A DNA stretch of 64,000 bases from Triparma columacea (lineage: Eukaryota > Sar > Bolidophyceae > Parmales > Triparmaceae). The position numbers were made by a program, and so were the translations under genes. The DNA lies in NCBI GenBank assembly GCA_030267965.1, contig BRYA01000376.1, positions 6,595-70,594 on the forward strand, given 5' to 3'. The notes under the pieces were generated by a model, which was not told the DNA's origin, did no database searches, and saw only the letters and a list, made by a program, of their open reading frames with translations. Shown here one piece after another: positions 1 to 9,381 of this stretch (the stretch's first letter is position 1; the number at the start of each line of letters is the position of its first letter).

Positions 1-1103
1 CGTCGACAGTGGGCTCCTCTACGTCCGAACTACCGTTCTCCCCGAACTCTGCAAGGAGCGAAGCAAATCACGATTAGTTTTCATTAGTTTGCGTTACAGT
101 CGCATCGGGACGGCAGCAGTGTTTTTTTGAGGAAGACATCGGCCTTGCTCCGTCATGGTTGTCATTATTCATGACGCAATTAAACTTCTCCTCGATGCTT
201 ACCTTCAAAAATGAGAATAATCCGCACAGCTGATCTACAATCTCCGTCATCGAGAAGTGGCAACCTGTCTCCTGAAAGGTCGCTATCATTATTACGGAGG
301 TCGACGAAAGTCTCGTCACGAATATCTCCCGTCGATGGCAAGTCTGATGCCTTGACAGTCTTGAAATTATGACCGTCCTTCAGCCCATAAAGAAGCTGTT
401 CGCAACCTGCGCGGTCGCCAAGTATCAGCTCCTCGCGCGAGAGCTCGATCTCCCCGTCGTTTAGATCGGTATCAAAACCCTCTTGAGAATATCTCGTCGA
501 AAGCTCTCCGGAATCCCACTCAACTTGCTCTAATTCACAAGCATTGAGCAGCCTAGGCGATGGACTTTCGCTGCTGCCGTCGAAAAGCGCCAGCTCCCCT
601 CCTCGAAGCTCCCTACACTGATAGGTGTGGAGGGCAAGGGGCTTGGTGTGGCCACCTCTCGTCAGGAGGGGCGTAAAGGCCAATTCAGTCTCATCGTTTT
701 GTCGTTTTGACAGGACTTTCGGCTTTCCTAAACAGCATTTGTGGTCGTGTAGTAAGGAATTTCCTTCGAAAAGCTTGTCCATCTCCTCCTCGTCGAATAG
801 GTTAGAGGTATATCGGTCAGCGGTGGTCGAGAGTACTCCAGACGCCTCCCATTCCAAGGTGAGTGATTGTCCACCAGGAGCGTCAGGTTTCTTGTCAACA
901 GCGGCTCTATTCAGGACGCCCTCCATGGAGCTTCCGTTCAGAATGCCTTCGATGTCCTTCCCGTTCATACACGCGACGACCGAAGCATCGTGGCCAACTG
1001 CATATCCTTGGTCATGGACATGTGGGAGCTCTTCATGTTGTAGATTTTCAAAAACGTACTGCGCGACGAATGCGAGATAGCTTATGATTATAATGCTCAT
1101 CAT
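1..1103 (-). CDS. hypothetical membrane-anchored acidic protein, cut by left edge
   Basis: I read two exons, 1103-203 and 48-1, joined in phase 1 (donor GTAAGC after a GAAG, acceptor TTGCAG). The frame is still open at the window edge, so the C-terminus is missing. The visible part is about 316 residues. It begins with a short hydrophobic stretch (MMSIIIISYLAFVAQYVF) that could be a signal anchor. The rest is hydrophilic and rich in Asp, Glu and Ser, with no motif I recognise. Without the splice the frame would stop at 180, but that tail looks like translated intron. It is divergent from the oxygenase-methyltransferase gene, with 416 bp between starts. Function unknown. I am fairly sure of the gene and less sure of its first Met. 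Confidence 0.6.
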
Positions 1104-1519
1104 CGGGGTGTTGACGTGTAATTTCTCGAGTATGTTCTTTGAAGCCTGTCAAACCATGGTGGAGCAATAGCGAAGGATGCAGTTGGTGGGGTGGGGAGGT
1201 CAGACTCACGATTGTCATTGATAACGGTTACAAGACATGGATTTATGATGTGCCGCTCATTATCAGAGTTACGAAAACGCTTCTTTCCCCACCCTCAGCT
1301 CATAATCCTCAATCATTCTATCCCCCTGTTCGCTCAATGTTGTGGTAATTTTACAATGCTTCCCTACAACTGCGAACAAGTGCCCTCATTGCCTAATTGG
1401 CTCCCACGGGGGAAATTATCGGACGCGTGATATCTAGATTGCTCACCTTCAATGACAGACAGTAGGTGTGTTTCAGTTTCGCGACTTTGTTGAAATCCTC
1501 CCAAAAGAGAAAACCCCCC
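1104..1519. promoter_or_regulatory. divergent intergenic region
   Basis: This stretch separates the starts of two divergent genes and must hold both promoters. I see no long open frame with protein-like composition and no clear repeat. No specific factor site can be named. Confidence 0.4.
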
Positions 1520-3513
1520 ATGCTGTTGGTTTTTATTTGCTTGACGCTGTTTATATATATTTCGCCCACCCTTTCGTTCATCAAAACATCAGCTCCTCCT
1601 CAATCAACAAGCGCCCGAAGGTACAACAATCTTTCATCAAATCAGCGAGCTCACCTTCGAAGACAAACATCAATTAACCAACAACAACAACCAACCACAT
1701 ACAACAATGTCGTCGAATTACCCACCCTGATCAAGTCCGATATACCTAATTCCCCTCCCACCTACCTCCTTCCTTCCCTCCCCCTTCCTCCTGCTGCCGA
1801 CATACTCCCTTCACTAAAAGCAACCCAACACTCCTCAATCCACGCGACCCACCTTCCAACTCTCGTCCCCCCCTCCCTATGTTCCACTTTAATTTCCCTC
1901 CTCGACGAACACTGCAGCTACCAGGTTAGTGTCAGGCAAATGAAGTTTCTTCCAAAACCTCCTCGCCCTCACTCTCTGCATTCTGCTCGCCTAACCCCTC
2001 GCTCCCCCCTTTACTCTCTCTAAAGACAACTCATACCTTAAAGAACAAGCACTCCTCCCTGCAAGTGTTGGCTCCAGAGTCGTTGACAGACTATCTCCTC
2101 AACCTCGTTCGACCACACCTCCCTCCTACGCTCCCCCCGAACGACCACCACAAAGCCGGTAGTCTCCACTCCCTCAACCGCCGTTTCCGGGTCTACAAAT
2201 ACTCAGGGGCGACCCGAGACACATTCCTCCCCCACATAGACGCCGGGTTCGCCCCCGCCACACTCTCCCCTTGCGGGAAAACCATAATCGAGGAACCCTC
2301 TTCATATAGATTCCCCTCCACAGGCGGTCGCTTCTCCCTCCTATGGTACCTAAACTCTGACTTTACGGGTGGGGAGACAGTATTCTACCCTCCTAGTACT
2401 TCATCTTCGACCTCCGTTCCCCCCGTTGCATCTTTCTCCCCGACAGTCGGTGGGGTGTTGATTTTTCCGCAGGCCTTGGGTTCGGGTGAGATGTCGCAAG
2501 CGGAGCTTGAGTGGTGCGTCCACGGGGGTGGCGTAGTTGAGGACGGGATAAAGTACGTCGTCCGAACGGACGTTATATACGAGCACGTTGAAGATGCAGA
2601 ATCCGACTCCTCTTCCGACTCCTCTTCCGACTCCTCTTCCGACTCCTCTTCCGACTCCTCTTCCGACTCCTCTTCCGACTCCTCCTCCGACTCCTCCTCC
2701 GACCCATTGTTCCGTCACGACTCCATCGTGCGCTCTACTCTCAACCCCCACCAGCCTCCCTCCCCCTCCTCCCCACTTCTCTCCGTGTATTCCCCCGCCT
2801 TCCTCTCGCTCGTGTCCCCCCTATACGAGCCCGTGATGGGTGCGGAGAACCTCGGCTACGTCCTCCACTCCCTGGTCCGGTTCCTCAAGCCGGGGAGGGT
2901 GACGGAGATCGGGGCAGGGTACACCACCCTTTTCATCTTGATGGCGCTGAGGGAGAACGAGGAGGAGATGGGAAGGATAAGGGAGACGGTGGAGGGGGGG
3001 AGGATGAAACTCCTTGACTACCCTTGGATGGAGGAGGGTGTGGTCGGGGCTTTGGCTGGGACGAGGCCGCGCTTGACCATATTGGACAACTGCCTCCACC
3101 AGAAGGAGCAGGCAACGGGCGCCGCGGGGGTGGCGAGGGAGCTTGGACTAGATCCTTACATGGACTTCAAGGTGGGTGACGCTTATGAGGCTAATTTCGA
3201 GGAGGGCAGCATTGACATGCTGTGGTGCGACTTTGGGGTGGGGAAGAGGATGAAGGAGTTTATGCGGGCCAACTGGTCTTCCCTCAGCCCCGGCGGATAC
3301 TTGATATGCCACTCCACCCTCACCAACTCGAACACGCGCTCCTGGTTGGAGTCCGTGCGCTCGAATTCTGGGCTGGATGCCTGCGGTATCCCTGCGGGAT
3401 CGTACGAGCAAATCTCCTTTTTGGAGCCTCACAAGCGCTTCCAGAACAGTGTGACAATCATACAGAAGAGAGATTCTGGTTACGAGGAGCCTCTCTACTC
3501 CGAGTACGCCTAA
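1520..3513 (+). CDS. 2OG-Fe(II) oxygenase fused to class I methyltransferase
   Basis: Two exons, 1520-1924 and 2026-3513 (phase 0; donor GTTAGT, acceptor TAAAG), give 630 residues. The first ATG is at 1520; the frame further upstream uses no ATG. Residues 1-20 are a signal peptide followed by a Phe after LS, resembling plastid or secretory targeting. The first domain looks like the prolyl-4-hydroxylase/2OG-Fe(II) fold: HIDAGF gives the His-X-Asp iron ligands, then [11 protein letters not shown] and GGETVFYP, and CVHGGG gives the distal His, with [10 protein letters not shown] for 2OG binding. A linker of eight DSSS units follows. The second domain has a SAM motif I (EIGAGYTT), VGDAYE and [10 protein letters not shown], as in O-methyltransferase-like enzymes. 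Such a protein could hydroxylate and methylate one substrate; the substrate is unknown. The domain calls are firm, the coupling is inference. Confidence 0.85.
2606..2701 (+). repeat. 12-nt coding minisatellite (DSSS linker)
   Basis: About eight copies of a unit close to GACTCCTCTTCC lie in frame and encode DSSS repeats between the oxygenase and methyltransferase domains. The last copies differ by a synonymous T to C change. The acidic Ser-rich linker is probably flexible and a good casein-kinase-2 type target. Confidence 0.85.
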
Positions 3514-3773
3514 CTAAATACTCGACGTTCTCATTAACACACAATAGCCTTTTTCCCCCCCTTGGACGACGAATATATCTGAAACGGGACTCTTCCCCTC
3601 CATGTTATTACGTTCCGCCCATCTCGACCCCCACCTCAATCCTAACAAGCCACCGCCCTTGAAATTCCCCACCGCACCCCACAAAATAAGCATTCAGGGA
3701 ATGTTCAGAAAAAGGTCCGTCCCTAATGTTACATTGCTATTCGTACACCGCCAACCTCTCCCCCATCCCTCCC

Positions 3774-6508
3774 TCATCCATCAATTGCCTTGCTGCTGCC
3801 CGTGAAGGAGATGCTGAACCTCCTGAAACCGATATCCCTCCCACGGCCGGAAAGGTCGTCTACTCCTAGTGTCATTTGCCTTCCGAGGGAACTTGTTTCT
3901 GTGACAGTTCTCGCGTCTTTCGCTCCCTCCTTGGAGAGTTTAATCTTTGTGAGCCTCTTGTACTCTTCTAACTCTTCCGTGAAAAAGTTTCCAAATAATT
4001 CAGGCTCCTTCACGACCTCTGGGTTGCATTGCATGCTTAAGTGCATTTCCCCGGCGTAACTAAAGCAGGCCACGCCAGCCTGTTGGAATCCTACGAGAGG
4101 AACTAATCCCGACATTGTGCGTATCTTCTGGCCTTTGATCTTCCTCACCATTTTCGGTCCCGGGACATTGCTAAAGATCATGGTGGCCCTACTGGCGAAC
4201 ATATTTTGCAACCTCTTGCTTATGAAAGGAGGGAGGCTTCCGAGGACTCTGCGACGAGCGGAGAGATTCGAGGAGTGAGAAATGGAGCGACAACAACTCT
4301 TTGTCACACACGATGTGACAAATTCAAAAAGCAACCCTTCAGTCATCGCTTCGCTCTTCTCCCGCCACTTACACTTTGATGAGGAATATTAGTACAGGCA
4401 CGGTGGCTCCCATTTTCAATGCGTCCATCCTCTTCTTGCACTTTGCGAATCTCTTCTCGAGGTTACCTTCTGATACAGGGATTTTAAGAAATACTGTTGA
4501 GACCTGTACATTCGAGAAGGGAGGGTTTGTTTGTTAGAGAGCGAAGCCGTTAAAATAAAGTTCTTCCGACTCGCTCCCCTCGCCTTCGCTCCTCTTACCT
4601 GATTATCCAGAATGACCCCCTTCTCTTTTGGATCTCTGGTGGAGATTGGAATGATGAGAGTCATGTCCTTGGCACTCTTCTCCCCATCCGTGTGTATTTG
4701 GTACTTTCGAAGTGTCCCGCAGAGGATCGCTACCATGACGTCGTTGATGCTGCCGCGAAACATTTTTCCAATCTGCTTGACATCGTCCACTTTGCCGCAG
4801 TGCACGAAAACAAATCGCTTTTCAACCTGTAGGAACTTCTTACGGAATGCATTGGGGGGGTCGCTCCTCATCAATCCGACAGATATGACAATGAAGGGCG
4901 CGCAGAGTAAGGTGTAAACCAAAAAAAATGCCCTCAGGAAGATATTAGGGGCTTGTTTCTTGCGAAGGTTTTTTGCCCCGACGGCTGCCGTTTGCGCATT
5001 GACAGAATCAGTCGGCTTGATCGCCATCCCTGCAAAGGGCATGGCAGGTAAATTTGCTATTTCCTCGTGGTCAAACAAATTTATTACGAGTTTCACCAGG
5101 CTCAATCCGTCCCCAACGACGTGGTGAATCCTGACGAGGAATACGTGCTGAGAGAGGGGGGGGTGGGGGGCAAAGGGCAGGGGTAAGAGGCGGAAGTAGG
5201 ATAAGTGGATTACAGGAAGTGGGACGCGAAGGAGAGGGAAGCAAGCTTGAACAGATGAGATGGGGCTAAGATAAGAATAAGAGCGAAGGAGCACAGCCAG
5301 GTCATTTAACCTTCTCTGGCGACGAGCTTTTAGGACAATAAATTCCACTGCAGAAGGAGGAACACAGCAATGACATCGAGGGCTTAAACTTGTTGCGACT
5401 CGCCTCGCTCGTCGCTTCGCTCGTCGCTTTGCTCGTCGCTTCGCTCATTTTTGTTTTTCTCACCTTATTTTCGTTCGTTAGGATTCCGTGGACTTCCCAC
5501 AAGTGTTTCGACGTGTCTAGATGGTGTGAAAGTAGGTTCTTCTTGTCTACGTACGTCTTCCAGTGCACTCCCGCGGGACAGCGGTGGTAGTGAACCATTT
5601 CGTCTAAATCGAGCTCGACAGGCTTCCAAATGAAGTCTTTTACTGTCATTCGGAGACGAGGGTGGGCCATTGCTAATTCGTTGAGGAAGGCCTTCATGTC
5701 TTCGAAAGGCACCTTCCCATCCATTATCAAGAGGGTATTTATTATCATTGGAGTCTCAGGCGTTGTTGTGGAGTAAAGCATCTTGTCAACCTTTGTCAAC
5801 TTCTTCTTGCCATTGACAAGTTTCTTGTCCGCCAGTGAAAGCAGGCTGGCCTTCGAGGGGTGATTGTCGAAGAACTTCGTGTTTCCACTGAATTTGATCT
5901 GCGTGAGGGGGGGGGGGGGGGAATTTGCAAAGGGTGAAGCGGAGGAGGGTGGTGAGGTGATAGCGCGGAAAGCGGAGGGGTCGAAGTTGGTGGTAAGGGG
6001 GGAGAGAGTGGTGACGCCATGACAATCACGACGTGATTGTATGTTTTACCCTGGTCCTCACTCCAAGGTCCAAGCTATGGACCTTTTTTAAGACCCCTAA
6101 ACCCTCCTCATCACACCGCTCCCGCTGAAAATCCCCACAAGTCGTTCATCAGCTGCCAGTGTTGGTGATGTTTGCTTCGTATTCCCCCCTTCTTTTGGCT
6201 CACCTTCCCTAGTTCTACATCTTCCACGACTCCCTTAGCAGCAAGTTTGTCTTGATCCGTCTCTCCCTGTGTTTTTTTTAAGTGTGAAAGGGAGAAGAGT
6301 GAGTCACTTGGTCGACAAACGCTTGTGACTTCCATTTCTTCCATTATACATCAACATTGGCCAACATGGAATCTCGTGACAAGGGGGGGGGTGCACCATA
6401 GAAACCTACCTTCATGATAAAGCTCGAGTTAGAACTCTTGAAGCTGTCCATAGACTCGTCCTCGGGAATCGCGTCGGGCATCACCCGATTAGATTTTATT
6501 GATCTCAT
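3774..6508 (-). CDS. wax ester synthase / diacylglycerol acyltransferase (WS/DGAT family)
   Basis: Five exons (6508-6410, 5898-5464, 5147-4599, 4503-4373, 4248-3774) join in phase to give 562 residues. The catalytic HHxxxDG motif is present as HHVVGDG near residue 187, preceded by LWEVHGILTNENK, which matches the strand before the active site in this family. The C-terminal half has FSNVPGPK near residue 433, the family's second hallmark, and one hydrophobic segment near FLVYTLLCAPFIVISVG that may anchor it in the ER. The family transfers acyl groups from acyl-CoA to fatty alcohols or diacylglycerol, making wax esters or storage lipid; which product is made here cannot be read. The last intron uses the AAA-GT/GTAAGT donor and a CGTCGCAG acceptor. 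It lies in tandem upstream-to-downstream order after the tRNase Z gene on the same strand. Confidence 0.9.
5399..5448. repeat. intronic TCGCTTCGCTCG short tandem repeat
   Basis: Four imperfect copies of a 12-13 nt unit near CTCGTCGCTTCG lie inside intron 2 of the WS/DGAT gene. The same core recurs singly in introns of other genes in this window (see findings). Confidence 0.7.
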
Positions 6509-6704
6509 CCCCAGCACTCTTTTCCTCTGGCCCCCAACAGTTCTGTGGAGATTTTCTCATGAGCACAGAGCACAGCAGAGCTGAGACTGGATATTTTTTC
6601 ACTGCGGCTAAAAACAACTCTTTTTTAATGCTATTTCGCATTGTTCTCTATATTACGTGACAACATTTTATTTCGGCCGTTACACTCTCGGTTCCAAGGT
6701 TTAT

Positions 6705-8792
6705 TCACTTCCCCTTTTTCTTGTTTAGTTTGAATTTGATGTCTCGAGCACCATCCCACTCCCAGCCAATTTGCTCCATGAGTTCCCTCTTAACAACCTC
6801 TTCCACCTCCGCCCTCTTCCTCTCCCTCTCCTCAACCAGGTCCACATACTCGTTCCCAACCCCATCCTCCCATCTCTTAAGTTCCGTCGTCCTCTTGTTG
6901 ATGTGTACCTCCATAAGGTCGCATGCGTGGACCATCTCAAGCCGTCCCCCGACCTTATCGTTGTGCCGCTTCAAGACCCCCCGACCCATGCGGGAGTGCT
7001 TGGGGTGGAGGACGGAGCTCTCACCGTAGGAACCACTGAACTGCAAAAGGTTAAGGGGGGTTAGGGGGGAGGGGATGAGGGGTGTTGCCTAACGCTCTCA
7101 CTTGGGCTCGCTTCTCGCTGCTGTGTGACCATCCGTATTCTTTATATAAAAGGTTCCGTCCCCTCCTTCCCCCCCCCCATCTTCGTTCCTCACCTTATGT
7201 GAGAAGTGCGTGAGTATAACCTTATCCTCCACGTTCGCCTTAACCGCCAGTCTCGCCGCTCCCACCGGCGTTGAGTGTCCCCTCTTCCCCGCCAGTTCCT
7301 TCTCGTCGTCCCCTAGTGTTGCCTCGTGTACGAGGACCTGGGAACCCTCTATTAAGGAACCCATGGGCTTGGATACGCTCTTGCAGTCGCCGAGTATAAC
7401 GAGGTGCCGACCCTTGGGGATGCTGCCGTCGAGCATTGTGTTGTCTTGTGTTACGACCTCGCCTGTGCTGTTCTCAATGTCAAAACCAAGCTTCAGGAGG
7501 TCGAAGTGAGGACCAGGTTGGCATCCCAGAGCTCTAGCACGCTCGGGGTTTATCCTTGGTAGTGGGTCTTGCTCCTTGATGGAGTATCCGAATGTCTGGA
7601 CCCTGTTAACGTGCCAGACCTCAGCTGCCTGGATTGAGATTGGTCGGTCTCCCCCGTTGTGGTTGGGCCGTATTGCTTTGATTATCTCGTCGTACTCCTC
7701 TTCCGTCTCCGCTGCCTTGAGTTCCTTGCCCAGGGTATCCCTACACAATTCCCCGTCCTCCTCAATGTCCCACGTCCCGTCTATTTTCTTCCACACCTTC
7801 TCTAGTTTTATGTTCTTATGTCGAAAGTGTTCCGCCTGGTTCAAGAACGGGTTCCGAGGGTTATCGTTCCTCCCCATCCCCGCCTCGAACTTCCCCCCCC
7901 AAAGTTCTTTCACCGTTATATCAACCGCGCTCAGTGAGTTAAGGCTCATGCACGCGGCGCTCTGGATATAGTTGCATAGCCCCGGTGGTCCCGCTATCGT
8001 CACGGGTTTCGGTGGGAATATGTCGTGTGGTACGTCGTATGGTCCGCATGGGGATCCCTTCCTCTGTTCCCCCACGAGCTTTGGGTTCTTCCCGTCCCTG
8101 ATTGCCTGCTGCTTTAGCTTGTTGATGTGGTTCTGCCTCATTATCTGCCTCCTCTGTGACCACGTCGTGTCGAGGCCGAAGAGGAGGCCCGGGAGCCCCA
8201 GTATGTGGTCCGCGTGCATGTGCGTGATGAGGACAGTGTCAATGTCCTGGAACGTTACCAGACCCTTGCTCTTCATCATCTGGATCTGTGACCCCTCGCC
8301 GCAGTCTACCATTATCGTTCTACCGCCGAGCCGGACGGCTGCGCTGCTGCAGGCCCTCCAGAGGTTCGGCTGACCGCTGCCTGTGCCCAGGAAGGTCACC
8401 GACATGCCTTGGAAGAACTGGGCCTTGATGGCGTTGGGGGTGTTGGGGTGGAACACGGTGCGCTGGTCAAAGGGACCGCCGGCGAACGCGCTGTCCTGGT
8501 ACGAGTTGGCGCCGCCGTCGCGGTTGCCGTTCATGACGTATTTTGTGATCCTGGGGAGGGAAGGGGGGGGGGGGGAGGGGAAGAGAGGGTTGAGGGTTGA
8601 GGGTTGAGGGTTGACGCAGTCCAACGTGTTTGTACAGTGTGGCTAGTAGGCTCACTTTTTATTTGTACCCATTTGGTGGGCGAGGTTGTTCACTGAGTTC
8701 ATAAGTCCTTTCTTGTCGAACTTGTGTTTGTAGGCTAAAGGGTCCCTCTTGGACGTCCTAGCTTTTATTGACTCAAATCCAATTGGTTCCAT
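6705..8792 (-). CDS. tRNase Z (RNase Z, 3' tRNA endonuclease)
   Basis: Three exons, 8792-8656, 8550-7194 and 7040-6705, give 609 residues. The enzyme cuts the 3' trailer from precursor tRNA. The metallo-beta-lactamase fold is clear: VTFLGTGSGQP, then the zinc motif HMHADH near residue 154, ILGDCKS for the bridging Asp, VLVHEAT, HSTPVGAARLAV and LTHFSHK|FSGSY spanning the last intron. The organisation is of the short, single-domain (ELAC1-like) type, but extended by an insertion of roughly 150 residues between the zinc motif and the C-terminal half (includes VEKVWKKIDGTWDIEED-like sequence), and a basic tail. The first 45 residues are basic but do not look like a clear transit peptide. Destination (nucleus, mitochondrion or plastid) is unresolved. 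Confidence 0.92.
8587..8614 (+). repeat. heptanucleotide repeat GGGTTGA x4
   Basis: Four perfect copies of GGGTTGA lie in intron 1 of the tRNase Z gene, next to a G-rich run. The unit resembles a degenerate telomere repeat but is too short to mean much. Confidence 0.8.
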
Positions 8793-9381
8793 TGTCGTTT
8801 TTGTGTCATCTGTTTTAGACGCGAAACAGCGCGTGGAACCTGGGTGAGGGGTAGGGGTGTGGAGGGGTAATGAGGGGTAATCAGGGGTAATCAGGGATGG
8901 TTAGATGGGATGATTTGGGATATAAAATGAAATGAGTGAGTGTTGAGGGTTAGGGTATGGAAGGTAGTACGTATAGTGTACGTATAGCGTGCATAAACTT
9001 ACCCAAATTGGCTCTGTTGGTAGATACATTGAATAAGTGTGTAGTTTTATTTGAGGAGTGTTGTGAGATCTTTCTTCTAGTGTAATTAGCGCATAATCTG
9101 ATTCTACCTAATGACGACATAACTATTAATTGTGGAGAATGTAGTATAATTGTTGGATTGAAATGGTGAAGAGGTGAAGGAATGGATAGAGAAACTTGAG
9201 ATTGATGGGGCAAAGAAATTTATTTGGGGCTTTTGGAGATTTGGGGCGTCGATCTTTTCTATATTCTGTTCTCAATCCAATTCGTATATTCTCCATTAAT
9301 AAGTAGATTCTCACGTCAGGAGTATATCAATTGTTACTACGCAGCTTACAGACTCGTTAAGTGTCCACGCAGTGTTGCAAT
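8793..9381. promoter_or_regulatory. divergent intergenic region, tRNase Z / PEPC
   Basis: This 589-bp stretch lies between the divergent starts of the tRNase Z and PEPC genes. The first part (8850-8910) carries short GGGGTAAT-type repeats. The rest is comparatively AT-rich. I see no supported gene in it. Confidence 0.5.
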
